A stretch of DNA of 64,000 bases from assembly GCA_015680685.1 (NCBI GenBank), contig MNCI01008020.1, positions 4,701 through 68,700 of the forward strand, in the 5' to 3' direction. Positions 38,043-51,300 of this stretch are shown one piece after another. This stretch comes from Gnetum montanum. Lineage: Eukaryota; Streptophyta; Gnetopsida; Gnetales; Gnetaceae. The notes beneath the pieces were generated by a model. That model made no database searches, had not been told where the DNA came from, and saw only the letters and a program-made list of their open reading frames with translations. Made by a program: the position numbers and the translations under genes. Every line of letters starts with the position of its first letter. Position 1 is the stretch's first letter.

Positions 38043-39290
38043 TCATCTTAATCGAGATAAATGATTAGTAACAACGTTCTCAGTGCCTTTACGATCTATC
38101 ATCATAAGATCAAACTTTTGTAAGATTACGAGCCATCGTATGTTGCGAGGGCTCACCATTGGTTTATTTAACAAGAACAAAATTGCACGATGGTTTGTGT
38201 GTACAAATACCTTATAGCCCAATACATAGTGCTTGAACTTATCTAGTGCAAACACCATAACCATTAATTCCTTTTCCGTTGTGGTGTAGTTGAGTTGTGG
38301 ACCAGCAATACTCCTCCTTGCACAGTGGATGTAATAAGGACATTTTTGGTTATCTAAATGTGTAAGCATGGCTTCTAAAGCATAGTTAGATGTGTCAATC
38401 ATGATGTGGAATGGTCTGAACTAGTTAGAAGCTTGTAGAATAGGTGTTTCTACAAGCTTCTGTTTTAAAGTTTGAAAAGCTAACTCACATTCTTTGGTCC
38501 ATTCGAAAGGTGCATCCTTTTTCGTTAATTCAACCAATGGTTTTACAACTCTTGAAAAGTTCTCTATGAGTCTCCTATAATAGCTAGTGTTTCCAAGGAA
38601 TGATTAGATGTCTTTTATAGTTTTGGGTTGGTGTGTGATTCCTTGGATGACTTTAATATTTTCGAGGTCTACCTCTATCTCTGTTTATGAAATCTTATGC
38701 CCTAATACTATGCCTTCTTGGACCATTAAATGGCTTTTTTCCATTTGAGCCTTAAAATTGGTTTCAACACACTACTTTAGCAATTGCTCTAATCGGTCCA
38801 AGGCTTGACTGAAGTTTACTTCGTAAGTGGAGAAATCATTCATGAAGACCTCCACACCATTTCCTATTTGCTGCTAGAAGATACTTAGAACCAAAGATTG
38901 AAATGTTGTAGGAGCATTGCACAACCCAAACAACATCTATTTGTATGCAAATGTCCCCCAAGGACTTGTGAGCATGTTCCTGGCTTGGTTTTCTAATGCT
39001 ATTTGGATTTGGTTGTATCCACTGTATCCATCTAGAAAACTATAGTAGCAATGCCTTACAATGGTGTCTAAGACTTGGTTGATGAATGATAACATAAAGT
39101 GGTCTTTGAATGTTGCCATGTTTAGTAGCCTAAAGTCTATACACAGCTTTCATTTGCCTTCCTTTTTGGGCACAATAACTAATGGACTAACCCATTCTCT
39201 ATTAGCAATGGGGTAGATGAACCCAGCTTTTAGAAGTTGTTCAATTTCTTCTTTAACCACTTGCTTCAGCTTTGGGTTCAATCGTCTCTA
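38043..39290 (-). pseudogene. Reverse transcriptase and RNase H of the Athila-like element
   Basis: RT: K-D-H-F-M-L-S-F-I-N-Q, Y-S-F-L-D-G-Y-S-G-Y-N-Q-I, S-P-W-G-T-F-A-Y-K (39110-38940). The catalytic box reads V-F-M-N-D-F (near 38840), with Asn in place of the first catalytic Asp. RNase H (38402-38043) has T-T-E-K-E-L, then V-H-T-N-H-R-A, where Asp to Asn has again removed a catalytic residue. Both changes fit G-to-A mutation of the coding strand. Frames are broken between the two domains. Confidence 0.85.
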
Positions 39291-39599
39291 CGGTTGTCAT
39301 TAAGGCTTCATGGAGGGGTTAATGTAAATCCTATGTTGGCATATCCTAGGGTCTATTCCAATTAGTTTGGGATATGACCAAGCGAAGGATTTTGACCATT
39401 TGTTCACCATTTTAAGAAGTCTCTCTTTTTGTTGAGGAGCGAGCCTAGCATTAATAATTACCGATTTTCAATTTTTGAGAAATGTGTACTCCATACCAGT
39501 GGGTAACGATTTTAACTCCAGGGGCTCTTTCTTAAAGGTGTCAGGAATTTCAAACTTCCCCTAGTTGATATTTTGAATGTCGAGACTTGAAAGTTGGCA

Positions 39600-41581
39600 A
39601 TGGACTTGCTCTAATATGTCTATGCTATCGATGTAAGCGCAAGTCAAACCCTTAGTTGGTTCCATGCATATAGTTGAGTTACTCTCTTGGTCAACTGCCA
39701 ACCACTAGGTGCCTTCTTGTCTTGTGGCTAATGCATATAGGCATCTTTGTATGTTAGTTACTTATGCACACTGGTTGCATGCAAGCAATGTTAAATGTTG
39801 TACAAACCAAGACTTCTACACGCAACTACACCCTGTGTCATTGTATGTCATGCATGGAACTTTGTTCTTCACGATCTTTCCAAACGTATTTTCCTTTGAT
39901 ATTTCTAGGGAAAGATCACATATTCCTATGCGTGTGTCAATTATGCTTAGCCATGCTCTTCCCATTATGATTGGGAAGTCCCCCTTATAGTTGTTGACTT
40001 GAATCACTAGGAAGTCGACTAGTTATGACCATCCATAAACAATGGTAACAATGTCCTCCACTAATCCTAATGGGATAGTGATGGACTGGTCAACCAGCTC
40101 TAAACAAATGTTACTCTTTTTTAGTGGAGGCAGGTTTCAAGCTTTGTACATTTCTAGAGAGATTAAGTTGACACCAGAACCTAAATCCAAAAGAGCTTTG
40201 CACAGCTCATTTCTAGCGATTTGTAAATATATAAGAGGACTCCCAGGGTTAAAGAATTTCCTAGGAAGATGGCGAACCTTAATCCAATTGGTAATGGCAT
40301 GCGTCAACATGATTGTGTGTGTTGAATGTGGCCTTTGGTTTGAAGGGAGTTCCGAAGTTTCAAATGATGGTGAGGCATTTGGACAATTAGCCGCTTGTGA
40401 CTGTAAGGACTTGGTTGGACTGTTGGTTCTAAAGAAAGGTCTCTTCTTTGTGTGATTTTTTGAACCAACATTAGGGTGAGAATTAATAGCCCTTGTAGCG
40501 TTATGTTGCTGTGGCTGATCAGGGAGCTCACCCTGCATGGCTGGAGTAGGTGGTAATGGAGTTAAGGGTGGAAGAGATGTAGCCAAATGAGAAGGATAGT
40601 ATGTTTGTGGAACATCTCCCCTAGGAGAAGGAGTTCTATGATACTCATGGGTTTGGTAGTGAGGTTGGGAAGCAATGTGACTGGGAGAGTCACATGGAGA
40701 GATTGGCTACTACACGTAGTATCCATACGGGTTGGATTGATGGTAAGGGTACTATTGACATGGTGGCGGCATTCCCCATGATTGTGGGTGCTACCATTGT
40801 TGATACTACTCATTTGGTTGTGGTGGAATTGCCTTGGCTTACCTTAGGGATAAGGTAACCTTCGGGGGTGTTTGCCTTCTATTTAATCATGGGTTGAGTG
40901 CATACACCCCATACTTCTACAGATGTGAGATTATAGGACAACATCCATTAGGATGGTCATATTGGCATATCTCACATCCACCATCATTATCTGTATTCAA
41001 ATCAACAACCTCTTTGATGATGACAACTTTTCCCTTATCTTTGTTACATGCATATTTAGCTTCTTTCTTTTTTCTCCTTTCTTGATCACTAGCTTCCTTT
41101 CTAGACTCCTATACTATTTTGAGAACTATTTGAAATCTATTATCTAGGGAGTCCCACATTTGGTCCACCTTTACCGATACTTCCAATGCAAGTTTTTGAA
41201 TGGGCAAAGTTTTCCTATTCCCCATCTCTTCAAGTGGTGACTCTTCTTCATCCTCAAAAAATCTAACTCCCTTCTTTTGGAGGAAAGGATCTTTGTTATA
41301 TTCTTCTACACTCTCTCTTTTCCTTAACTCACCTTCTTCTTTAGCAACTTGCTCTAACAATCCTTATACTTGATGGGCCCTAAGCTTATATAAACTTCCT
41401 TGGGCATAAGTCCCAAGGGTTCTTCATGTTTCATGCCTAAGCCCATCTATAAGATGGCATAGTTATTCCCTTTACGAGTAACCATGGCCTGGGCAATGAT
41501 GTAATAGTGCATAATATCGGCCCATGGAAGCATCTAAGGGTTCATGTCCTCCTTGTCTCCATCCTTGGATTTGGTTTCGTA
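39600..41581 (-). pseudogene. Gag C-terminal part and protease of the Athila-like element
   Basis: This continues gag after the nested insertion. 41360-41109 is a charged Glu/Lys-rich segment. A Cys cluster C-E-I-C-Q-Y-D-H-P-N-G-C-C lies at about 40985-40945. 40586-40400 is Pro/Thr-rich. The protease shows A-L-L-D-L-G-S-G-V-N-L-I-S near 40180 and G-D-F-P-I-I-M-G-R-A-W-L near 39980. Athila proteases carry D-L-G-A-S at this place, so the active-site region is recognisable. Several stops. Confidence 0.75.
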
Positions 41582-41586
41582 GATTG
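41582..41586. other. Target-site duplication of the nested element (GATTG)
   Basis: GATTG before the LTR at 41587 pairs with GGTTG at 58329-58333 after the other LTR. One base differs, as expected for an old insertion. Confidence 0.75.
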
Positions 41587-42831
41587 TGTAACGACGGAAA
41601 ACGTCGGTTGCTAGAAATACTGAGGGGATTTCCGTGTACACAGTTTTAACCCTGGATCCGTGCGAGGGCCGTGCTGGAGAAAACGAATCTAAGGTACCCC
41701 GAACGATCTTGTCAATCATACAGGGACTTGGTCAGTAAAATTTGTCGATGATCGCATGATGAGGTGACGATTCGATATGAAAATATATTATCAATTTATG
41801 AGAAGACGAGATTTGTTCCAAGATCGGATCTCAAAAGCAATGAAGGTGATGTAAATTATGCAAAATGATTATAGAATTCAATGTAAACATGGTGCAATGA
41901 ATTGAATTTGGAACATGCACAATCCCAGGATCTGGGATCTACCTTATAAATAAATATGATGAATACAATAGGATTTACACGCAGACTCCGGTTTGGACGA
42001 AGTATCTACCACTAATAAGAAGCTATTCAGAGATTAAACAAGCAGAGGCCAATCTACCTTGTTCACTAACCAAATCTGGGCGCAAGGAAGTCAGGCTGGA
42101 AGCAAAGTGTTTGCTAATTTGGAATCTCTGGTCAAAAGCTTCCCTCTGTCACTGTCGATGCTCTTCTATTGCCCACTCTTTCTCGTCGTCTCACCAGTCT
42201 TTGCCAAAAAAAACTATCAGAATTGCCAACCATTGCTAACCCTTTGAGCATTGTTCACCAGGGTATTTATAAGATTAGGGTTAGGAGAAGAATGTGGTTT
42301 AGATGACGTGTGTCCTGGGCCCACAAAATACTGTTGACCTAATGTGTTGTAGTTGAAGCTTTTGGCACTACGTTGTGTTACGCTCTGAAGTGTAGTATAG
42401 CATAACCACCTCTTTAAGAAGACCGTTCATTTGACATTGTCTCTTGTGCTGAATAAACTATCCTGCGACTACGCTGTGATACGCTGGACAGCGTATCGTG
42501 GTGTAATGATTGCTACTAGCTGAATTTCTTTATCTTCGTTGTTGCGGCTAAGTCAATTGTGCTGCTTACGTTACGCTGCATAGCGTAACATAGCGTAGTA
42601 TGACAAAAGTTAAGATTTTTGAACATGGCTAACTTGTGAAATTGAAGTGTTGTTTTTGCGCATCCCTTGTTCTATTCTCCTGGAGTCTATTATGCTAAGC
42701 TGCGTAGCGTAGCGTAGCAGGCCTTTAGTCGAAAAAGGAAAACTTGCTGAGATGTGCCACTTGTGAAAATCCTTGCCTAAACTTCAAGAATTTGCTGAAT
42801 CATCAAAGTCTCGAAATTTCATGGTGTTTCA
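41587..42831 (-). repeat. 3' LTR of the nested Tat element
   Basis: On the minus strand it starts TGAAACACC and ends GTTACA. It is rich in TACGC/GCGTA motifs, including a perfect hairpin TTACGCT-GCAT-AGCGTAA at 42571-42588, which is also present in the other LTR. A purine-rich AAAGAAGGGCCAT precedes it (42844-42832, minus). Confidence 0.9.
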
Positions 42832-44430
42832 ATGGCCCTTCTTTGTTGACATTTTGAGGGCTTTCCCGAGAGATGTCGACAAAGAATATGAAACACCTCA
42901 GAGGTAAAGACGCCAACATCGTCCGTCGGCTACTGCTCGGATGTTGCTTTGTCAAACTTGGAAGTGTGAAGGTGGGAATGCAAGGAGTAGTAGAGTATTT
43001 TACAGTTATGAGGGAGGGAGGTTTAGAGAACACTCAAGCGTGAGCAGGATACTTCGTAAGCATGTTATTAAACATCTTCTCGCAGGTGTTTTCCTGAGAG
43101 GTTATGCTGCTATACTGTATATGCAGGGCTTGCCTAAACGAGTTGTGTTATGCTCGTATGGCCTAGACGAGTTGTGTTTCATCCATTTTTCCTAGCTTTT
43201 CCCACTCTTGTTTTTTTTTTAATATAGATGTTTTCCATGAGGCGAGTTGCATTACGGCAATTCATGGACATGATGGTTATTCATGTACAAAAGACTTCCT
43301 ATATGCTCACATTTTGTACAAATAGGAGGAGAAAGTAAGAGCAGTTGTAAGGGAAGGAGAAAGTAAGATAAGGTGTTTGATGGGGGAAAGGGTAGGGTTT
43401 GCACTCCCAAGTAGTCAGGCCAGTCTAAGCAGCCACTTCAGAACGCTGTAATGCCTCACCCTCCTAGTGAATGCATTTTTGAAAAACGCTATCGTAGCAA
43501 GTAACCTACAAAACATAACAAAGAACAGAGAACAAAAGTAGTCGTCCTAATCACTGGGAAGGCTATTGAAACCAATGCCGTCTAAAGCAAAAAGGAGAGT
43601 GTAGGTGATGGAGAAGGAACCGTAGCATGAGGCATGGGTCCCTTTGTTGACATCATGGCTCAGGAATTCACCGTCGACAACTAGATTCATCTTATCCATC
43701 TAACTAGGCGAGGAGCCAATCAGATGAATCTACTAAGCCAGGGTCTGGTGGCGGTGACGGTTGGAGGCAACCAAGGCTATGGGTGACCATAGTTCCCTTA
43801 GGGCTCCAAGTGGCGAAAATGACCCCAGGAGTCGCAATTGTTGAGTGGCCATTGTAGCAGCATCTCCGAGGGGTTAGTAGTATGCCTTTCGGCATATCCG
43901 AGGAATCAGTGGGATGCCAGGAGGGTAGTGGCGTTGTGTCTGTTCCAACGCTCTACTCGTTTTGTCTGATAGGGATGTCATGCAAGAATACTCAGGCTCA
44001 CTTGTTTCATGGATGGTCTATTGGCAAATTCTAGTTTTAAGTCAAGGTAAACCTTTATTGCTGGTTTTAAATCCCAGCAGACCATGGTCCCGATTTAAAG
44101 TCTAGGTAGATTCAAGTGTGCTAGTTTTACATTATAGTGGACAGCGGAAGAGCTAGTTTATGGTCCTAGCAGACCGTGCTATGGGTGTCAATTTTGCATC
44201 GTGACCCAGGGGCAAGTCTATCCTAGTTTAACGTCTCAGGAGATGGATGCTTACCTTGCTAGTTTTACATCATGGCGGATAGTCGAAGGCTGTGCTAGTT
44301 TAACGTCATGATGGACGTGTGCAAGAAATGCCAGTTTTATGTCATAGCGGACATGTACAACACCAGTAGTTTTACATCTTAGCAGATGGTCGTTACCTTG
44401 CGTTTAAGTCGAGCTGTTGTCTAAATGTGG
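42832..44430 (-). other. 3' untranslated stretch of the nested element
   Basis: No gene recognised. 44030-44400 holds about eight degenerate units, 40-50 bp apart, of the type CTAGTTTTACATCATGGCGG. Related motifs appear at 47917-48155 and 52960-53100. Confidence 0.6.
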
Positions 44431-45520
44431 TACTGCTTCAAATACATATGATTCATTGAAGTTGGAAGTTCATTGCTGTCACTGTCCGCTAGCCTGAATG
44501 CTTCGTTGCCGTATGCGTTGACACCTAGGAAAGGGCCTTTCCATCTTGCAGAGAATTTGTTCACTGGTTCACGAATGACCTTAAGAACCAAGTCTCATTT
44601 CTTCATTGGTCGTTGATGCAGGTTGTGATGATGCTTCTGCTTCTGCATGTCCTGATATTTTTCAATGCTGTTGAGTGTCTGGATGTGTTTCTCTTCCACT
44701 GAGTTTAGATCCACGATCCTAGACTCGTTATGTTAAGTCTCATTTATAACCGTGGAGAGGACCATCTGTAATGAGGGAACCTATAGTTCAAGGGGCAACA
44801 TTGCTTCAGATCCATAGACTAGGTTGTAGTGTGTCCTACCGATAGCTATTTTGCATGTCGTATGATAGGCCCATAGCACATAGAGGATTTTTTCATGCCA
44901 ACATTTCTTGTTGCTGCTGAGCATATTTTTGAGTAAATTGATAACCACCTTGTTTATTGCTTCTGCTTGACCATTTGCTTGCAGGTAATAAGGTGAAGAA
45001 AAAGATTTCTTAATACCAAGGTTATTGCAGAATGATTTGGTTTCGGTGCTACTAAATTGTGGCCCATTTTTTGTCACAATATTCATGGGAAGCCTAAACC
45101 TGGTTACTATCTTATCCAAGATAAAATGGCAAACCTGTTGAGATGTAGTTTTTTGTAGAGGAATAGCCTCGATCCACTTCGTGAAGTATTCAGTGGCAGT
45201 GATAATGAAGCTATCTCTTGCAGAAGACTTAGGTGTGATGGGGTCTATGATGTCTAGTCCCCATCGTTGGAATGGCCAAGTGACTATGTAGTATGCAATT
45301 TATTTGGTGACACGTGTATTAGATTTGCGTAACGTTGGCACGTGTCACATGTCTTAACTTTGGTAAGGCAGTCTCGTTCCATGTACGACCAGTAATACCC
45401 TAAGCATATGATTTTAGCGACCATGGCTCGCGGGGCTATGTGTCCTCCACATAGGCCTTCATGGACTTTGCTAACTATCTTTTGCGCTTGGTCATTATTA
45501 ACGCAGGTCAACAATACATC
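44430..45520 (-). pseudogene. Integrase of the nested Tat element
   Basis: Leftwards: zinc finger with V-H-E-G-L-C-G-G-H and C-D-T-C-Q (45470-45340); first Asp in W-G-L-D-I-I-D-P (45262); second site reads V-T-K-N-G-P-Q-F (45075), with Lys in place of the catalytic Asp; Glu present in A-N-G-Q-A-E (44975). The C-terminal part has R-W-K-G-P-F (near 44535) and ends with L-K-Q-Y near 44430. The loss of one D-D-E residue should make it inactive. Confidence 0.85.
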
Positions 45521-45839
45521 ATCAAAAGAGTGCCTACATAGAGTACTGTCTTCGATGATGACATATTGCCTAACGTGCTTGCGGATTGCGTCTTTTTGTG
45601 CAGGTGTTAACTCGTGTAGTGGTTCGCCACGTAGAAGGTAGATTTTAATATTTTCGTATCATTCTGGTGTTCCTCCTGTACTTAGAGAAGAGATTTGTGC
45701 CGGTTGAATGACAGGGTCTGTACATTCTATCATTAAAGCGAGCAAGGTAGCGAACAAATGTGGTGGAATGTTTAAAGCTAGCATAGCTAGTGCATCAGCT
45801 ACAGTGTTCTCACTATGTGGCACGTACTGGATGTCAGTC

Positions 45840-47720
45840 ATTGTGAATTATTTTAGAAGATCTTTAGCCATATCGTAGTAGGGTTACATATGCACAGCTT
45901 TGCAAGCGTAGACTTCTGTGATTTGATTTACAACAAGCATCGAATTGCCTTGGATTGCTAGGTGTTGGACGTTCAGTTCTCTGGCTGCTAATAATCCCCT
46001 GAGGAGCCCCTCATATTCTGCCACATTTTTCGTACAAGGAAACGCTAGGTGGTAAGCCAATGGACGGACATCCTTAAGGGAAAGCGTAATGATGATGGTG
46101 GCACTACCGCATTTGGTAGTCAAAGCTCCATCAAACTATGTACATGTTCGTCAGGAAACTTAGGCTCTATCATGGCCTGATCGTTAATAGGCGATGTTAC
46201 GAGCAGGTCAGCTATCACTTGGCCTTTCGTGGAAGATTGGCCAACATAGTGCAATTCAAATTATGCTGTGATGGCTTTCCAGCAGGCTATTCTATTGCTC
46301 TCGTATAAATTGTTTGTGATGGCCCGTAGAATATTATTTTTGCAAATGATGTTAACCTGGTTACGGAAAAGATGGTGTCTACATTTTTTGAGTGCAAAAA
46401 CCAATGCTAAACAGTTATGCTTTACTTCATATGCAAATAGAACGTGACTTAGATAATAGATAGGGATTTTCGACCCGTCATCCCTCTTTTGACACAATAA
46501 CACAGCTATGGACACATCTGAGCTTGCGAGGTAGATGTAGAAAGGCTGATCTCTTTGTGGAGGAAAAATCATTGGCAAATGTAGCAACTCTTTCTTTAGG
46601 TTGTCAAATGCACACTGGCAGTTCTCGATCCATTCGAAGTTAACTCCCCTCTTGAGCAGATGTTGCATAGGATGTAATTTATCTGTCAACTTCGAGATGA
46701 ACCTCCTGATAAATTGTAGCCTACCCTGCAACCCACACAGTTCTTTGAGGTTTGTAGGCGGTGCTAGGTTAACGATAGCCTTAACCTTGTTGGGGTCGAC
46801 TCGTATGCCAACCTCCGATACTAAAAAACCCCAACATGCATCCCATTTTAACTCCAAATACACATTTTTTTGGGTTGAGCCATAGATCATGCTTGAGACA
46901 TCGTTTAAGGATCAACTCTAGGTCCTCTGGGTGATCTTCTGATTTTCTAGATTTAATAGCTATGTCGTCTACATAGTCATTCAATCTTTCTAAGAGGTAA
47001 TCATTAAAGATATACGTCATGACACGTTGATAAGTTTCTTCAGCGTTTTTTAGCCTGAAGGGCATCATGGTATAATAGAAAGTTCCCCAAGGAGTCATGA
47101 AAGTTGTAGTCAGTTGATGTTCTGGGTTGATACAGATTTGATTATACCTTGAAAACCCATCCATGAAGGATAGTAACGCGTGGCCAGCTATTGTATCGAT
47201 AAGTTGGTTAATACTCGGTAATGGGAAATTGTCTTTAATCATTGCCTTGTTCAGATCGCGGAAGTCTATACAGATGTGTATTCCTCCCATTTTCTTAGAA
47301 ACGACAATGATGTTTAACACCCAATCTAAGTAATTGACTGCGCAGATGAAACCAGCTTGATATAACTTAGTGATTTCATCACGCACTACAAATGCGATTT
47401 CAGGATTAATCTTTTGTGCTTTCTGTCTAACCGCTTTGATACTCGGGTCTAATATGATGTTGTGCTGTATTAATCACAGGTCTAAACCCGGTATGTTCTC
47501 GTACGACCATGTGAACACTGCAATGTTATCTTGGAGTACTCGAGATATGTTGCTCAGGAAACTAACCTTCAAAGTTTTGCTTTCTCCTTTTTGCATAACC
47601 ATAGAGACCTCAGTGAGGGAATCCTCGATCACATCACCAGCCTCCAGGTTTAGAGTGCAGGCCAAATGTTCTGGCCAGTTTGGGGATACTTTTGAGGCTG
47701 CTATGGTTGTGTCATAGGAG
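45840..47720 (-). pseudogene. Reverse transcriptase and dual RNase H of the nested Tat element
   Basis: A pol N-terminal segment with V-F-T-W-S-Y-E-N-I-P-G-L (47510-47475) precedes RT, with F-I-C-A-V-N-Y, D-F-R-D-L-N-K-A, P-L-P-S-I-N and the catalytic Y-V-D-D-I-A-I-K (46970). The frame changes near 46850. The first RNase H (46700-46290) has C-A-F-D-N-L-K and I-Y-L-A-S-S-D. A second RNase H-like domain (46123-45884) has N-V-A-E-Y-E-G-L-L-R-G-L and V-N-Q-I-T; its usual G-D-S is G-N-S. The double RNase H places the element in Tat. Stops separate the pieces. Confidence 0.87.
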
Positions 47721-48391
47721 AGGCGTCGATTCCTATCATTGCAAGATTAGTATGTCTAAAAGTTTCCCTGTATGGGCCTGTTAGGGCTAGAGGTGCAAGT
47801 AAAGCTTCATCCATTTGTGAACTAACCTTAAAAACCGCCAAGAATGGAAGTTGTTACATTTTTTTTGTCAACATGGTGAAATGATAGAAGGTTTTAGAGG
47901 TACGTGTCAAAAAGGTTGTCAGTTTAAGGTCTTAGCGGACTGTTACAATATACACAGTTTGTAAGAAAATAGCAAGCTAGGTTTCCTAGGTGCTAGCATA
48001 AGGTTTCTACGGACTATGATGAAAGGTATAACATGGCGTGTCTAGCGTGATGAGATAGCTAATTTAAGTTTTTTTTTTTTGCAAACCATAGTTAATGTGA
48101 CTGAATTACGAGACAATAAGCTATGCATTAGTTTAGGGTCTTTTCGGACTGCCATCAATGCGATATCTACGAGATTAATGGTGTGATCTTTACGCTTCAT
48201 GTGGAACTGACATGCCTGCGTTTCAGAAAATTTCTGCGTTAATCGGACACGAAAACAACAAATTTTCACCATCACTTTATAAGTAGATGGTTCATTCTCA
48301 AAGTCAACTACAAACGTCATGTGGTTGAGTTAGGCTAAAGTAGAGAGAAAGCATAAGTAGATGATTTTGTGAAGATTATTCAGGCGTAACC
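47721..48391. other. Junction between antisense gene and pol
   Basis: No domain recognised on the minus strand. On the plus strand this is the upstream region of the antisense gene. It carries AGTTTAAGGTC and GCGGAC-type motifs at 47917-47945 and 48130-48155, like those in 44.0-44.4 kb. It may contain the promoter of the antisense gene; no clear TATA box was identified. Confidence 0.4.
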
Positions 48392-51300
48392 ATGGCACTA
48401 AAGACCAAATGCAAACATGCCAAGTTGGCAAGGATCGATGAAGTACAGGAAAGCTTGGGGAGAATTTCGAAGGCGTGGGTCGCAACTCGGGAGGCTACTC
48501 CACTCGCCCAGTAAGTCATTTTTCACCTTCCATGTATGATTGTTGTTTTCGCTATCATGACATCGTAATTGTATTTGTTCTAAAGATGTGCACTGTGTTG
48601 GGTACTGATACCTACTGGTGCTAGTTATGCTACTAGAGCTTGTAATATTACCCCTATCGTTGTTGTCAGAGACAGACCTTGCATCGTCGCAAGGGTTTGG
48701 GTAATCTTGGATAATATTGTACAAACACAGTACGTAACTGGTCAGGAGTCTAGGTGTTGTACCTTTGCGCAGTGCAAATGGGGCTTCGTTGCCTTGCCCA
48801 TAATGGTTGTGTCTTACGCTAGGGCAATATGCGGTGCTACCTTTATCGCCATTGTCAAAGACAAACCTTGCATCGTCGCAAGGGTTTGGGTGGTTTTGGT
48901 AATGCGTTTCTAACGTAACCTGCGATTTTCTGGGAGTCAAGGTAATGAGAACCTCAATGTTGCTGGCGGATTCTTGTTAGCCTTTTTAGTTTGTTGCGGC
49001 GTTGTTGGTATGTCTAAATTGCTTTTCTAATGGTAGTGCGTTTTATTGTAAAGGGTCACGTGAAGGCTCGTCCTGATCGTTCTGGACATTATGGGCGTTC
49101 TGTACTGTTTAAATGTTCCCGTGGCCAATGTTCCTCCTCCCCATGCTCGTGTAGGGGGAGAGGCGGTTTGGTTCCAGAAGGGTGCACAGGAGTTTCTGTA
49201 GTTTTTGTTGCGTAACTTCAGCGTGATTATTTGGTCACATCTGTCAGCCGAAATGGCTGGTATCATCTTGGAAATGCTGCTGGTTGGATTGTTACAGAGT
49301 ATTTTAACATTGCTGGTGGACGGGTCAATCGAGATCATAGGTGGGAGGGATCGCGAACAGAGCGTCAAGGGTTTGAGGCACTTGTCTTGGATCTGTGAGA
49401 TTTCCAGGTTTAACTATTATCACGCCTACAACACGCTATTCATAGCTCGTTATCTCATAACCTATTTTTAGAACCCACCTGGCCTTGTGTACTATGCTGG
49501 CGGGTAAGTGCTATCAATGTATTATGCTGTGTTAATTGTTGTCTGATTTTGCATTAGGTAGAAAAAATTATCTATATTCTGTGGCATAGGTTTTTTATTG
49601 ATGAAAATGGTCTCCAAGGTGATACGAACATGTTATCTATGGCCGAAATAGCCATAAAGGAATTTACTTCCATCAGCAATGTGCATGTTGATGTCCTGGG
49701 ACAACTAGAATTTGAAATCCAACACTACCTTATCCGTTACACTAAATTCTTTGCCAAGTGTAGAGACTTTGGATGGCTGGATAAGGACTGGACTTTGGAT
49801 CGTCCCTTCACCATTGACGACATGTAGGAGAAAAGCATCCCACCGTTTCCTTTGCCCTTTGGACGCAGTAAGTTACACTACGCTGATCAACTGTGTGATC
49901 CTACGAAATGAGTATAAGATTTTTTTATTTTGTTGTTTTTTCTAACCTGTTATTTTATGTTTATAGTTAAGGAATCATGGAAGGTCACGGTGGTAGCTTC
50001 TGGGCGTGAGATGATCAGTGTCTTCTTCCGTTATGATGACATAAATGAAGCGCAACGTTGGCTTTGCCACGGAGTGACCCCAGTTGCCATAACTAATAAC
50101 CTCCAAGAAGCCATACTAATGGAGTTATTTCTAGCTGTAACCCCCGATGTCACAATAGCTAAAATGTTGGCCCTAGTCAACTCCTTTAGCGAAGAAGTCG
50201 AGTGTCTTCACATGCGCGGGCGTAATGTGTGCGCAAGTTTTGATATTAACGCTCAACTGTTCGTCGACTTTTTTGGCGTTCCTTCTGATGGTCTCTTGGT
50301 GGAAGAAAGATCAAAGAGAGGTTCTAATCATCAGAAGGACATAGAGGAGTGGCTAGGGGTTAAGAAAGAACCAAAAGGCATCTTGGCTGCTAAAATCAAG
50401 CTAGAGGTGGCTAATACCATTTATCCCCTCTTTTGAGCTCATGCCTTCCTCAAGCTACTCTCCTAAGGAAGAATCCTTGGCATAAAGCAGGCTTGGATTA
50501 TGGTGGAGGCTATGGAGGAAGGGACATGGTATAATTGGGCCAAGCACCTTGCTGAAGGCCTACAGGCTGAAATGGTAAAGCTTCGCAAGAAGCTTGAGTC
50601 TCGTTTCAATGTGCATTTTGCCTTCTTCATAGCTTGTTTATGGCATTTTACCGAATTCCTGGTGGTTTGCAAGGATGGAGTCTAGGTGCAGCAAGATCGT
50701 AACTAGATTTCCAAACCATGGATTTCCCAGGTCTTCTGGACCATCTGATCCCAAGATTCTCCTGAAGGTATCGAGAAGTCGTTTTCACTAACGACTAAGG
50801 ATCGGGTGGTGCCTCTTGTCCAACACCAAGACAGCGTGGGTGGGGTGCCCCCTTCTTACACTAGTAGTGCGTTGAGGGGAAAGCACCTGGCAGTAGAAAT
50901 AGTAGCTTCATCAGTTCAGCGGAAAAAGCATTGTTCAACAATAGAGTCTCCCGGCCCGACTAGTGAAGAGGGAAGGAAACTGCGAATTAAGTTTTACAAG
51001 AGCCGTCCCCCGGCTGGTAAGTAGAAGAATGCGTGATTAGTTTATGTATGTTACGCTACGTATAGACGTCGTTGCGTTGCGTAGTGCTTATGCGAAGTGA
51101 GTAAGGTTTTGTTTTTTGCATTGTTTTGTTAACCGTGATGTGTTTAACAGGAAAAGGGAAAGATGTAGAGGAACTGACCCTTGAAACAAGGGCCATAGTC
51201 TTGCAGCATGGAGAAGCGACCCCAGTTTTGGAAAAGGAGGCCTCGGTTAACAATGTAGGTAGCACACAGGCTCCTGTGCCCGAAGGGGAGACGGGCGTAG

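Noticed and set aside
40042-40455. 137-codon plus-strand frame
   Set aside because: Shadow of the protease frame on the minus strand, which has recognisable motifs.
48398-48940. 180-codon minus-strand frame with two similar halves
   Set aside because: Its internal repeat comes from the duplicated DNA block in what is better explained as intron 1 of the plus-strand gene. It has no gypsy domain and does not align with protease or RT.
49472-49503. Short exon between exon 1 and the exon at 49558 of the antisense gene
   Set aside because: Acceptor and donor signals are good, but a 32-nt exon does not bring the first exon into phase, so it is kept only as a possibility.
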